Notes under the pieces: model-generated
The model's input: the letters and a program-made list of their open reading frames with translations, nothing else
Told to the model about the DNA's origin: nothing
Databases searched by the model: none
Assembly: GCF_023206215.1 (NCBI RefSeq)
Contig: NZ_CP065800.1
Span: forward strand, 2,294,001 to 2,358,000
From: Butyrivibrio fibrisolvens
GTDB lineage: Bacteria; Bacillota; Clostridia; Lachnospirales; Lachnospiraceae
DNA: 64,000 bases
Reading direction: 5' to 3'
Shown: positions 53,687 through 63,263 of the stretch, in pieces
Layout of the letters: the number at the start of each line of letters is the position of its first letter
Numbering within the stretch: the first letter of the stretch is position 1
Position numbers and translations under genes: made by a program

Positions 53687-54856
53687 ATGTACAAATATAA
53701 ATGTTTAAATCCGATTGCCAAGATCGGTCTTAATAACTTTACAGAGAATTTTGAAGCAACTGATAATGTAGACGATGCAGATGGTATTCTTGTAAGAAGT
53801 GCTGTAATGCATGATATGGAGTTCTCAGACAATCTTCTTTGCATTGCAAGAGCAGGTGCAGGCGTTAACAATATCCCACTTGAGAAGTGTGCTGAGAAGG
53901 GTATCGTAGTATTTAATACACCAGGAGCTAATGCCAACGGTGTTAAGGAGATGGTAATAGCTGCTATGCTCCTTGCATCACGTGATATCATCGGCGGCGT
54001 AGAATGGGTTAAGGCTAATGCCGGAGATCCTGAGATCGCCAAGGTTACAGAGAAAGCTAAGAAGAAATTTGCAGGTAATGAGATCATGGGCAAAAAGCTC
54101 GGTATCATCGGACTTGGTGCTATCGGCGTAAGAGTTGCCAATGCTGCTAAGCTTCTTGGAATGGATGTATATGGTTATGATCCATACCTTTCTGTTAATG
54201 CTGCATGGAACATGTCTTCAGATGTTCACCATGTAACTAATGTAGATGATATATACTCAAAGTGTGATATTATTACTATTCATGTACCTCTTCTTGAATC
54301 TACCAAGGGCATGATCGGTGCAGAAGCTATTGCTAAGATGAAAAAGGGTGTCATCCTTCTTAATCTTGCAAGAGATATTCTGTGCGATGAAGCTGCAGTA
54401 TTGTCAGGAATCAATTCCGGCAAGATCCGCAAGTATGTAACTGACTTCCCGAATACAACTACCGCAGGTCATGACAACTGTATCGTAATCCCACACCTTG
54501 GTGCATCTACAGAAGAGTCTGAAGATAACTGCGCTATCAAGGCTGTTATGGAGATGATGGAGTATCTTGAGAATGGTAACATCTCCAACTCAGTTAACTA
54601 TCCTGATGTAAACCTTGGTGTATGTGTAAGACCTCGTATTGTAATCTTCCATAAGAATGTTGCTAACATGATCACCAAGTTCACAAGAGAGTTTGGTAAT
54701 GAAGGCATCAACATCACAGATATGGCTAATAAGTCCAAGGGTGAATATGCATATACGATCATGGATTTCGAAGATGCCATTAAGGATGAAACTGTTAAGA
54801 AGCTTCAGGAGATCGAAGGCGTATTCCGCGTAAGAGTAGTTCGTAAGGATCTGTGA
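53687..54856 (+). CDS. serA: D-3-phosphoglycerate dehydrogenase
   Basis: First step of serine synthesis; NAD-dependent, 389 residues. The NAD loop GIIGLGAIGVRVANA, the catalytic Arg region LLNLARDILCDEAAV, Glu and HLGAST with the catalytic His are visible. The C-terminal about 70 residues are an ACT domain (VVNMITKFT-like helix, then GINITDMANKSKG), the serine feedback site. It lacks the larger ASB insert, so it is the short ACT type. Forms a serine operon with serC. Confidence 0.97.
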   Translation: MYKYKCLNPIAKIGLNNFTENFEATDNVDDADGILVRSAVMHDMEFSDNLLCIARAGAGVNNIPLEKCAEKGIVVFNTPGANANGVKEMVIAAMLLASRDIIGGVEWVKANAGDPEIAKVTEKAKKKFAGNEIMGKKLGIIGLGAIGVRVANAAKLLGMDVYGYDPYLSVNAAWNMSSDVHHVTNVDDIYSKCDIITIHVPLLESTKGMIGAEAIAKMKKGVILLNLARDILCDEAAVLSGINSGKIRKYVTDFPNTTTAGHDNCIVIPHLGASTEESEDNCAIKAVMEMMEYLENGNISNSVNYPDVNLGVCVRPRIVIFHKNVANMITKFTREFGNEGINITDMANKSKGEYAYTIMDFEDAIKDETVKKLQEIEGVFRVRVVRKDL

Positions 54857-54896
54857 TATTATATTGCAGACTTTTTCGATAAGCCCTTTGAGGGCT

Positions 54897-55055
54897 GGAG
54901 ATAGGTTGATCTATATAGCAATTTATCTCCAACAGACCTAGATTTTAGGTCCGGAGATAACTTAATTTATTGAGTTATCTCCTACAGGCCTGGATTTTAG
55001 GCCCAGAGATAACTCGATTTATTGAGTTATCTCTTACAGACCCGGATTTTGGGTC
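54897..55055 (+). repeat. Three tandem double-hairpin units after serA
   Basis: Each unit of about 55-60 bp holds GGAGATAA(CT) ... (AG)TTATCTCC, then ACAG and a small stem such as GGCCTGGATTTTAGGCC or GACCCGGATTTTGGGTC. Paired changes in the small stem between units keep the pairing. Confidence 0.8.
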
Positions 55056-55109
55056 CTTTAACCAACACTGCGATGTACAGGTAATAGCATAGTCCTTAGC
55101 ATCGGATAG

Positions 55110-55143
55110 AGGATGTCGCGTTTTGGGCGTGGCATCCTTTTTG
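55110..55143 (+). terminator. Rho-independent terminator of the serine operon
   Basis: AGGATGTCGCG / CGTGGCATCCT (two G-U pairs) and five T's. Confidence 0.75.
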
Positions 55144-55275
55144 TTGCACAAGACCTACAAATTCATTTGCCGGTCGTAAGAACATGGAGCACTAAGTGCG
55201 GAATGTTCGTGTGCGAAATCGAGTAGGAGTCAGCCTACTCGATCAGCCGGGGCAGTATTACCAATGGATATGCCG

Positions 55276-55437
55276 GGACAATCTGTTTATAGATCATTGT
55301 TATGTTGTAAAAGAAAATATTAACATACCAAAAAACACATAAAAAATGCCAAATGATACTCAAAATTTGATATCATTGTATATGTGTTTGTTCTTTTAGA
55401 TTCATATATTCAAACTTCACTGTCCAAGAGGAAAGTT
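55276..55437. repeat. Decayed long palindrome family 1 fragment
   Basis: GGGACAATCTGTTTATAGATCATTG matches the left arm of copy 2 (GGGACGTGCTGTATATAGATCATTG) with a few changes, and further on ATTCAAACTTCACTGTCCAAG ... GAAAGTTTGAG looks like both family ends joined with the middle deleted. Between them is AT-rich DNA. Confidence 0.5.
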
Positions 55438-55558
55438 TGAGTCATATATTTTTTCAGTAACAGATCTGAATAAGATATATTTTTAATCATTCAATAACAA
55501 GGTGTAGCAGCCGTTTTTTGAAATAGTACACCGGCTACAAAGAGAAGATGAGGTAAAT

Positions 55559-56805
55559 ATGGCAACGATAAGACCTTTTAAAGCATTTAGACCTGAAGTA
55601 TCACTTGCTGCAAGATGCGCAGCACTTCCCTATGATGTATATAATTCCACAGAAGCCAGAAAAGAAGTGGACAAGGAGCCGCTTTCATTTCTTGCGATAG
55701 ACCGCCCTGAAACTCAGTTTGAAGAGGGGCACGACATGTATGCAGACGATGTGTATCAGAAGGCTCATGATCTTCTATGGCAGCGTATAGGTGATGGGAC
55801 TTATGTTCAGGACTCTGTTCCATGCTTTTATGTATACGAACAGACTATGAATGGCAGGACACAGACAGGCCTTGTAGGATGTGCAAGTGTTGATGATTAT
55901 ATAAATAATGTGATCAAAAAGCATGAAAATACTCTTGAGAAAAAGAACAGGATCGTATCCGCCATGTCGATAGCTGTAATGCTCAGACGGGGCCTATTTT
56001 CCTGGGATATAGGAATAACAAAGAGATAGATAAAACTGTAGAGAAGATAAAGTATACGCAAAGACCTGTTTATGAGTTCACATCAGGTGACGGGACACTT
56101 AACAGAGTCTGGGTCTGTGCTGATGAGGATGATGTCGAGAAGATTAGCGATACTTTTGAAACTATAGATTCGATATATATTGCAGATGGTCATCACCGCT
56201 GCGCGTCAGCTGTTAAGGTCGCACTAAAAAGGCGCGGGGAGGATCCAAATCCTACGGGTGACAAGGAATATGATTTTTTCCTATCAGTTCTTTTCCCGGA
56301 AAATGAGCTCATGATAATGGACTATAACCGTGTGGTTAAGGACTTGAATGGTCTTACAGATCAGGAATTCATGGACAAAATTACGGAAAAGTATGATGTG
56401 GAAGAAGCAGGGAGTGATGCTGTTAAGCCTTCCGGCAAATACTATGTATCAATGTACATGAATGATAAGTGGTACAAACTTGTTGCCAAAGAATCCGTGC
56501 GCACAGATGATGCGGTGGAGGGACTTGATGTATCAATACTTCAAAATGAGATACTGGGACCTGTTCTTGGAATTAAAGATCCTAAGAATGACTCGAGGAT
56601 TGACTTTGTAGGTGGAATAAGGGGACTTAAGGAGCTTGAAAGAAGATGCCATGAGGATATGAAGGTGGCATTTGCAATGTATCCTACAGCTATTAGTGAG
56701 CTGTTCGCAGTCGCTGATGCAGGAAGACTCATGCCGCCTAAGTCTACATGGTTTGAACCAAAGCTCCTTAGCGGACTGTTCATACATGCATTTGAGGATA
56801 ATTAA
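55559..56805 (+). pseudogene. DUF1015 family protein, one-base frameshift
   Basis: The first part runs 55559-56029 (TIRPFKAFRPEVSLAARCAALPYDVY, the DUF1015 start), but the true text leaves that frame at about 55944: the shifted frame reads EQDRIRHVDSCNAQTGPIFLG and stays open to 56805, with the conserved IADGHHRCASAVK at 56185. A loss of one G in AAGGAA would explain it. With the base restored the protein is about 415 residues, normal for DUF1015. The family often lies beside serC/serA in Clostridia; function unknown. GAGGTAAAT precedes the ATG. Confidence 0.85.
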
Positions 56806-56876
56806 GCGTTTTTAAAGGTTAAGATGTTAGTATAGTAATGAATGGGATAAAAAATACATAAAACAGGGAGAGTTTT

Positions 56877-58361
56877 TTGAAAAGAAGATCACTACTAATA
56901 GTTAGCGTTTTAACATTATCGGTATATATGACTTTTGCAAGCGGATGCGTGCATAAAGACCCTGATATAGGATCGGAAGCTATCGCTATAAATCCGGATG
57001 GTTCGCCAAAAGATGTAAGTGATGCTGCAGGCAGTGCATCAACACTAGAAGAACCCTTGCAGGATCCTTATGAGTATCTGGATCCTGCGCTGGAGATTCT
57101 TAGCTGGAGATGCGTCAACGATGTGGCTGCAGGCAAAGCTATCGAGTATATCGATAAGGCGATAGAGATAGATGATGGCCTTACAGATGCTTATAAGGCC
57201 AGAGGCAGTGCCTATCTGTGTCTTGGAGATAGCATAGAGCATTTTGACAGCGCAGAAGCTGATTTTATCAAGTTGCAGGAATTAGATCCTGATAATCCGG
57301 ATGGCTATCTGGGCCAGGCAGAGGTTCTTATTAGAAAAGGGCATAAGGATGAAGCAATAGAGCTTCTTAATAAGGCCAATGAACTGCTTAAAGCCCAGAA
57401 ACAAAGTAATGCTGGTGCAACAGGCGCGGGTTCAGCGACTGGAGGAAGCTTGGCTGCAACATCAAATGATTCATCTGAGAATTCATCGGGAGAGGATAGT
57501 TCCGGCTTGGAAGGGGCATCTGATGAAAAAACTTCTGATGAAGAACTTTCTATGCAAGAATCAGGTGACGTATCGGAATCTGCTGCCAAAGATGGCGCAG
57601 CAGGCAATGGAGATGGTGAAACTGGTAATTCTGAAGATACCGTGGAATCATCTGATGATGCAGAAGAGGAAGACTATGATTCGGATTTAGATGATGAATC
57701 TGGTGACAGCCATTCTGCAGATAATGATGAAGACTCATCTTCAGAAACTGATAATAGTGAATATGCTGATAATAAAGCGGCGCGTTATAATTCAGGAATA
57801 GCTGAGATCTTCATGACAAGCGAAGATGACATACAAAGAAGAATAGATGAACTTATGTCTGATACATACTCGGACAGCACAGGAAGAGTCAGATATAAAA
57901 CTGTATACGGTCAGGACGGCGCAGTAGCATCAGCTTTGTTTTATGCCTGTTATCAGTATGGCGAGTATGAACCGGATATCATAGTGTCCTACAACGCAGA
58001 GGGAACTATGGTGGCTTGCGCTTTTAACTTCTATGAAGGAACAAAACAGTATGTATACGGAATGTATACCAGCTCTGACACGTGGAATGTATGTATCCCT
58101 ATGTGGTCCGAAGATGGCACCATGACCGGAATAGAAACTATTTATGGCGGAAGCGTCATAGCATATGACATGTATCTGTATGATGCAGAAGGCAACATGG
58201 CAGGATGTGAGCAGTACAATTCTTCCAAGAATCTTGAAAGCACAGTATATTTTGACGGATACTCTGCAGAAAGCGTAGAAGGCGGCGGAGAAGGAGTCAC
58301 TGGAACTGCGGCGTATACTATAGAGGAAGTATATGATCTGCTGGCGCAGTTTGTAGAGTAA
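56877..58361 (+). CDS. TPR-containing lipoprotein
   Basis: 494 residues, TTG start after GGGAGAG. Signal peptide with lipobox FASGC. Two TPR units follow (AAGKAIEYIDKAIEIDDGLTDAYKARGSAYLCLGD and the FIKLQELDPDNPDGYLGQAEVLIRKG region, cited by position about 85-170). An Asp/Ser/Glu-rich low-complexity spacer fills about 175-300. The C-terminal 190 residues have beta-strand repeats around TVYGQDGAV, VSYNAEGTM and MWSEDGTMTG, like bacterial MORN/YD-like repeats. Outer surface, unknown role. Confidence 0.75.
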   Translation: MKRRSLLIVSVLTLSVYMTFASGCVHKDPDIGSEAIAINPDGSPKDVSDAAGSASTLEEPLQDPYEYLDPALEILSWRCVNDVAAGKAIEYIDKAIEIDDGLTDAYKARGSAYLCLGDSIEHFDSAEADFIKLQELDPDNPDGYLGQAEVLIRKGHKDEAIELLNKANELLKAQKQSNAGATGAGSATGGSLAATSNDSSENSSGEDSSGLEGASDEKTSDEELSMQESGDVSESAAKDGAAGNGDGETGNSEDTVESSDDAEEEDYDSDLDDESGDSHSADNDEDSSSETDNSEYADNKAARYNSGIAEIFMTSEDDIQRRIDELMSDTYSDSTGRVRYKTVYGQDGAVASALFYACYQYGEYEPDIIVSYNAEGTMVACAFNFYEGTKQYVYGMYTSSDTWNVCIPMWSEDGTMTGIETIYGGSVIAYDMYLYDAEGNMAGCEQYNSSKNLESTVYFDGYSAESVEGGGEGVTGTAAYTIEEVYDLLAQFVE

Positions 58362-58429
58362 AAATAGCAATGGATTATAGCTATAATATATAATCTATCA
58401 ATTTCACTTAGTTTTCTTTTATATAAAAT

Positions 58430-58457
58430 GAAACGGTCTGCTTCGGCAGACCGTTTA
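58430..58457 (+). terminator. UUCG hairpin terminator, copy 1
   Basis: AAACGGTCTGC-TTCG-GCAGACCGTTT: perfect 11-bp stem with a C(UUCG)G loop. The same element recurs at 60580 and, with loop ATTG, at 60626. Confidence 0.75.
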
Positions 58458-58464
58458 AAATATA

Positions 58465-58602
58465 TTATCTAAGTAATCTGGATTCTAATTCTTTGATTCT
58501 TAATTGGAGATCAATGGTGGCAGCATCTTTCATAGATATAGCAGCATCTTTCTCGGATATGGCAGCTTTAGCCTCATCAAGCTGTACTTTAGTCCCATCA
58601 AG
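58465..58602 (-). pseudogene. 3' fragment of an Rpn family nuclease gene
   Basis: About 45 codons on the minus strand (AKAAISEKDAAISMKDAA ... KELESRLLR-stop) match the C-terminal coiled coil of the Rpn gene at 60660-61765. It is cut at a hairpin at 58600. Confidence 0.75.
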
Positions 58603-58665
58603 CAGCCTTAAAGCAACCCTGTAGCAACTCCATAGCAGAGTTGATGGGGTTGCTTTAGGGCTGCC
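58600..58665. repeat. GCAGCC/GGCTGC long hairpin, copy 1
   Basis: AGCAGCCTTAAAGCAACCC pairs with GGGTTGCTTTAGGGCTGC, with an inner AACTC/GAGTT stem. It lies just before the AAA gene at 58701; copy 2 at 62546 lies before the broken duplicate of the same gene. Confidence 0.75.
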
Positions 58666-58700
58666 TTTGGATTAAAATAAAAATATGGAGGAACTGCCAT

Positions 58701-60554
58701 ATGTATGAAAACAGACGCGACATAAAGATTGAAAATGCAATAGAAAAATTACCTAAGGGTAATATTACATATAAGACTATTCGAGGCAAGCGCAGGATGT
58801 ATCTTCAATGGTATGAAGATGGCGTTAAGAAGAGTTCTTATGTCAAAAAAGCTGAAGAAGAAGATGTTATATACAAAGTTAAGAGACGTAAAGAATTAGA
58901 GAAAATCCTTAAGAGCACTTTGATAAATGATTATGAGGATACCGAACTAACGTCCCAGATGAATACAGCAAGTACTTTGTATTTAAGCGATATAGAGAAG
59001 GTGAATACAGGTGCTTTTTATGAAATGCGAGTAGTGATGGGAAGTTCACTTGAATCTATGTACAAAGGTGTTGGCAAGTTCGGACATAGAGAATGTTTTG
59101 ACTTATTAGAGAAGTTTATACAAAATGACTTTTATGGTAAGGTTTGCCTTGTATATGGACTAAGACGTACAGGAAAAACTACTCTTGTATTGCAGGCTAT
59201 ATCTAAACTCCCTTTAAATCAAACTGCTTATATCAAAGCGCTTACAACAGATACAATGGCAATGCTCAACAGAGATCTTAGGAAGTTAGAATTATCTGGT
59301 ATCAAATACGTTTTTATAGATGAAGTCACACTTATAAGTGATTTTATTGATTCAGCATCCATATTGTCTGATGTCTATGCAATGACTGGCATGAAGATCA
59401 TTCTCTCCGGAACGGATTCACTGGGACTTCTGCTATCTACAGATGATGAGCTATATGACAGATCTTATACTATTCATACTACGTTTATCCCTTTTAGAGA
59501 GTATTCACAGCTCCTTGGCATAGACGATATAGATGAATACATTAGATACGGAGGCACTTTTAAAGCTGGCGAGACACACTTTGAAGATGATCTTTTGGAC
59601 GAAGAAGCTTCCTTTAGGGATGATGAAACAGCCCGAAGATATATTGATACTGCTATAGCAAGGAATATTCAGCACAGCCTTGCCTGCTATAGATCAGGCG
59701 GACATTTCAGACATCTTCTTGACTTGTATGAATGCGGAGAATTAACAGGCGCTATCAATCGAATAATCGAGGATATGAATCACCGTTTTTTAATAGCTGT
59801 TTTGGAAAAAGATTTTGTATCGCATGATCTTGGCTCTGCCAGACAGATGGATAGGAAGAAAAAAGCCAAGGAAGGTAAAGAAAGTGTTCTGGATTATATT
59901 GATGAGAAGGCGGTTGTTAATAGACTTAGGGAAATACTTGATATTAAAAATAGCGATGAGCGCAGTGTCAAGATCAGCAAAGACCATATAGCGCAGATCA
60001 AAGAATATCTGTTCTTGCTGGATCTGATAATAGATTGTCCAAGTGAATCTATTGAAGGCAGTACGCCTGAAGAGAGAATTCTGTTCACTCAACCAGGTAT
60101 GCGGTATTGTCAGGCTCAGGCACTCGTATTTTCACTTATGAAGGATGAGCTTTTTAATATGCTCCCGGCAAGGGAAAAAGGAGAAGTGTGCAATAAAATA
60201 TTAGAAGATGTCAAAGGACGTATGCTAGAGGAGATAGTCTTGTTGGAAACTATAAAGACACTTCCAAAAGGTAAGAGAGCGTTTAAACTCAGCTTCCCTA
60301 TTGGTGAATTCGATATGGTCGTGATAGATGAAAGAGAATATACTATTAAACTATATGAAATAAAACATTCTGATACGATCGATCCTCATCAGTACAGATA
60401 TCTTATAAATGAAGAGATGTGCAGTAAAGCAGAATTTAAATATGGCACAATAACAGAGAAGGTAGTGCTGTACAGGGGAGAAGAGAAAGAAGTCTGTGGA
60501 ATACATTATTACAATGTTGAAGAATATCTAAAAAGTATAGTGCGAAAATCATGA
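58701..60554 (+). CDS. AAA ATPase with C-terminal nuclease-like domain
   Basis: 617 residues. The N-terminal 75 residues are a small basic domain (LPKGNITYKTIRGKRRMYLQWY). The AAA core follows: Walker A YGLRRTGKTTLVL (about 155), Walker B YVFIDEVTLI (about 212) and the sensor IILSGTDSLGL. The C-terminal part is DUF4143-like and ends in a PD-(D/E)XK pattern (GEFDMVVIDE ... IKLYEIKHSD). This widespread prokaryotic family has no agreed function; its members are often lineage-expanded and mobile. AGGAGG lies upstream. Degraded relatives follow at 61.9-63 kb. Confidence 0.85.
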   Translation: MYENRRDIKIENAIEKLPKGNITYKTIRGKRRMYLQWYEDGVKKSSYVKKAEEEDVIYKVKRRKELEKILKSTLINDYEDTELTSQMNTASTLYLSDIEKVNTGAFYEMRVVMGSSLESMYKGVGKFGHRECFDLLEKFIQNDFYGKVCLVYGLRRTGKTTLVLQAISKLPLNQTAYIKALTTDTMAMLNRDLRKLELSGIKYVFIDEVTLISDFIDSASILSDVYAMTGMKIILSGTDSLGLLLSTDDELYDRSYTIHTTFIPFREYSQLLGIDDIDEYIRYGGTFKAGETHFEDDLLDEEASFRDDETARRYIDTAIARNIQHSLACYRSGGHFRHLLDLYECGELTGAINRIIEDMNHRFLIAVLEKDFVSHDLGSARQMDRKKKAKEGKESVLDYIDEKAVVNRLREILDIKNSDERSVKISKDHIAQIKEYLFLLDLIIDCPSESIEGSTPEERILFTQPGMRYCQAQALVFSLMKDELFNMLPAREKGEVCNKILEDVKGRMLEEIVLLETIKTLPKGKRAFKLSFPIGEFDMVVIDEREYTIKLYEIKHSDTIDPHQYRYLINEEMCSKAEFKYGTITEKVVLYRGEEKEVCGIHYYNVEEYLKSIVRKS

Positions 60555-60579
60555 TAAGAGGTACGATAGGGGTATAAAG

Positions 60580-60607
60580 AAACGGTCTGCTTCGGCAGAC
60601 CGTTTTG
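60580..60607 (+). terminator. UUCG hairpin terminator, copy 2
   Basis: Same stem and UUCG loop as at 58430, right after the AAA gene. Confidence 0.8.
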
Positions 60608-60625
60608 AATAAACTGTATACAATG

Positions 60626-60656
60626 AAACGGTCTGCATTGGCAGACCGTTTTTACT
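60626..60656 (+). terminator. Hairpin terminator, copy 3
   Basis: AAACGGTCTGC-ATTG-GCAGACCGTTTTT; the loop has changed, and a longer T run follows. Confidence 0.75.
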
Positions 60657-60659
60657 TTT

Positions 60660-61765
60660 TTATTTTGATAATCTGGATTCTAATGCCTTGATCTTTAATT
60701 GAAGCTCAGCGATGGTAGCATCTTTCATAGATATAGCAGCATTTTTCTCAGATATGGTAGCGTTAGCCTCATCGAGTTGACCTTTTGTCTCATCGAGTTG
60801 ACCTTTTGTCTCATCGAGTTGATCTTTTGTCTCATCGAGTTGACCTTTTGTCTCATCGAGCTGATCCTGAAGCTCATCAATCATATATATAACTGTATTA
60901 TGATCCAGTTCTTGGAGTTCTTTGGAAAACATCTGCATCACCTCTTCCACATTGAGACATATATCATAAAGGTCCTGATACATTGGCTTGAAATCCGGAT
61001 ACTTCTCTATCAGAGTACTGATATACTCAATATCATCGCACCCAAGAAATGTGAGCCAGGCATCGAAGTCATCTTTTATACCTTCATTATGGAGTCTATC
61101 CTTAAAAATATCAATAGGAATAAAAATACAGTTAGGGGGCTTTTTAGCTCTAAACTGGAATCAGATCTATGCCTGAAGGTGTGCATCAGAACGTTAGGAT
61201 AATTCTTGAAGTCCGATGGACTTGATTCCATGAATATGATGGTATAGACAGGTGGCACGTCTTTATAATTAAATTTCTTGCTGGAATCCTTACACTTCGT
61301 CTTGATGCGTTTGTACTGACGCATCAGAAGATCTGCCATGTAGCAAGAAGCCCTTTCGCCGGCGAATTTGTAGCCGATTTTTTGAACTTCTATATTGGCG
61401 ATTGTCCCATCTTCAAGTTCTACGACTATGTCAGTGATGACAAGAGATGCTTCGTCGCCTAATCTGTTGTTATCATTAGCAAGCTGATGCTTTACAGTTA
61501 CCTTCTGAGACAGAATAACAGAAAGAAGCCATGATAATCTCTCGGGTTTTGTCTCCGGATTCAGGATTTCCTTAAAATAGCTGTCATAGAGCATCTTAAC
61601 CCCCTTGGATCCAGTGCAGATATCAAGAAACAGATCTTGATGTTCGGTAGTCCACGAATCGAAGATAGTACTAAGCTTAGGTGACCTCCTTATCTCCGTA
61701 AGTATCTCTTCACGTGTCCTAATGACAGGAAAATAGTGCTTTAAACTTTGGTATTTACTTTGCAT
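60660..61765 (-). pseudogene. Rpn family recombination-promoting nuclease, frameshifted
   Basis: On the minus strand the first 199 or so codons (from 61765) carry the PD-(D/E)XK core: DIVVELEDGTIANIEVQKIGY with the D ... E-x-Q nuclease triad. At about 61141 an A run (five where six are needed) drops the frame; the other frame reads NCIFIPIDIFKDRLHNEGIKDDF and continues without a break to 60660. Restored length is about 368 residues. The tail has five QLDETKG-type heptads (21-bp repeats at about 60770-60870), a coiled coil. Rpn proteins promote RecA-independent DNA transfer in E. coli. Confidence 0.85.
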
Positions 61766-61876
61766 ACAGTTTCCTTCCTTGTAAAAAATATAGTTCCAGT
61801 TCTACCTAACGGTTAGTGGAATACTGGCGAGAACTCGCCATGACAGCCAAATGACTGTGATAACAGTGCTCTAGAT

Positions 61877-62386
61877 GTGAACACAAAGGATATTTTAGCA
61901 TATATTGGCAGTGATGTACAGAATAAAAAATAAGTATCTTACGCAGAAAATGCTTATCTTCTGTTTAGAAACAGAAATTATGTCTCTAAGTTTGCGGAAA
62001 AAGAGATTACTCCAAGGTTTTATTTTTATGATAATGGTCTCTTGTCATTGTTTCTGGTAGATAAGCCATCTGCATTTTTGGAAAATGCAGTAGCAGTATA
62101 CTTAAAGCGCAGATATGGTGAAGAAGTTTATTATTATAAATCCTCTAAAACAGGAATAGATATTGATTTCTTCCTTCCTGATGAAAACTGTGCTATTCAG
62201 GTTGCATACAGTTTAGAAGCAGCAGAAGATAGAGAAACAAAAAGTCTTACCTCTTTCGCTGAAAAAACTATAGGAGTGCAGCGACTTATAATAGTGACTA
62301 ATGAGGAAGAACGAACAATTACCAAAGATGGTCGTACGATTGAAGTAATACCTGCTTATAAATTTATATTGGGGAAAGCAATCTGA
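61877..62386 (+). pseudogene. 3' remnant of a DUF4143-type AAA ATPase gene
   Basis: The frame reads VNTKDILAYIGSDVQNKK, a TAA near 61931, then SYAENAYLLFRNRNYVSKFAEKEITPRFYFYDNGLL and on to KFILGKAI. This is the C-terminal DUF4143 nuclease-like half (GIDIDFFLPDENCAIQVAYSL). The ATPase half is missing. It differs from the 58701 gene and so comes from another family member. The intact-looking part is 62042-62386. Confidence 0.75.
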
Positions 62387-62545
62387 ACGAGCAAGCATAA
62401 TCTAAGATCTCGTCCAGTCTTCCATCTGCTTTATTAAGAGCAGATTCAGCCAAGCTAGCAGCTTTTTATCATCGACAGCGCCATGCTTTTAACCTCTTTT
62501 TTATTTAGGAAAGATTTCATAAAGATTTCACACAAGAAGTAAAAA

Positions 62546-62626
62546 TAAGCAGCCCTTAAAGCAATCCCAAAGCAACCCTTATGTAAAACATTAGAGTTGC
62601 TTTAGGGTTGCCTTGGGGCTGCTTTT
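62546..62626. repeat. GCAGCC/GGCTGC long hairpin, copy 2
   Basis: AAGCAGCCCTTAAAGCAA ... AAAGCAACCCT pairs with AGTTGCTTTAGGGTTGCC ... GGGGCTGCTT. The arms are longer than at 58600, with an internal repeat of the AAAGCAACCC module. Confidence 0.7.
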
Positions 62627-62631
62627 CCATA

Positions 62632-62968
62632 TTTATAGACGAAGTCACACTTATAAGCGAGTTAATTGATTCGGCATCCATATTGTCGGATGTCTATGCT
62701 ATGACAGGTATGAAGATCATTCTTTCAGGAACGGATTCCCTGGGACTTCTGTTATCAACAGACGACGAGCTATATGACAGATCTTATACTATTCATATTA
62801 TGTTAATACCATTTAGAGACAATGAAACAGTCAGAAGATATATTGATACAGCTATTACAAGGAATATTCAGCATAGGCTTGCATGTTACAGATCAGATAA
62901 ACATTTCAGACATCTTATAGATCTGTATGAAAATGGAGAGTTGACAGGTGCTATCAATAGAATAATTG
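62632..62968 (+). pseudogene. Broken duplicate of the 58701 AAA ATPase
   Basis: FIDEVTLISELIDSASILSDVYAMTGMK ... (about 110 residues) is 85-90% like residues about 213-360 of the AAA gene. The N-terminal half is absent, and about 50 residues between the IPFR and ETVRRYIDTAI segments are deleted. It ends by running into an Rpn fragment in opposite orientation. Confidence 0.8.
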
Positions 62969-63062
62969 AGCAAGAAATGTGAGCCAGTCATCGAAATCGC
63001 TATTTATACTTTCATTATGGAGTCTATTCCTAAAAATATTAATAGGAATAATAATATAAACG
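62969..63062 (-). pseudogene. Internal fragment of an Rpn gene
   Basis: The minus strand is about 80% like the 61040-61132 stretch of the Rpn gene (FRNRLHNES ... DFDDWLTFL), including its A-rich end. The joint with the AAA fragment falls at GAG-CAAGAAATG. Confidence 0.7.
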
Positions 63063-63263
63063 TAAAACTCAGTATAAACAGGTAGCAAGAATTGTATTTT
63101 TGATAAAAAGATATGTGAAGTATCAGAATAATTTGATAAGATATTATAAATATACTATAATTAGTTTAGATATTCACACTATAAGGATAAAGTAAATCTG
63201 TGCTATAAGTGAAATGCAGTAATGCTAGCCTATCTATTTTAGGAAAAGATCTAAGTACCATCT
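63063..63263. other. AT-rich stretch with no recognised feature
   Basis: Nothing coding or repeated was found. It probably holds the promoter of the next gene. Confidence 0.4.

Noticed and set aside
54897..55055. CRISPR array
   Set aside because: The repeats are contiguous hairpin units with no unique spacers, only three units, and no cas genes.
60699..61202. Plus-strand frame of 167 codons with repeated LIELTFC text
   Set aside because: It is the antisense shadow of the heptad-coding repeats of the Rpn gene.
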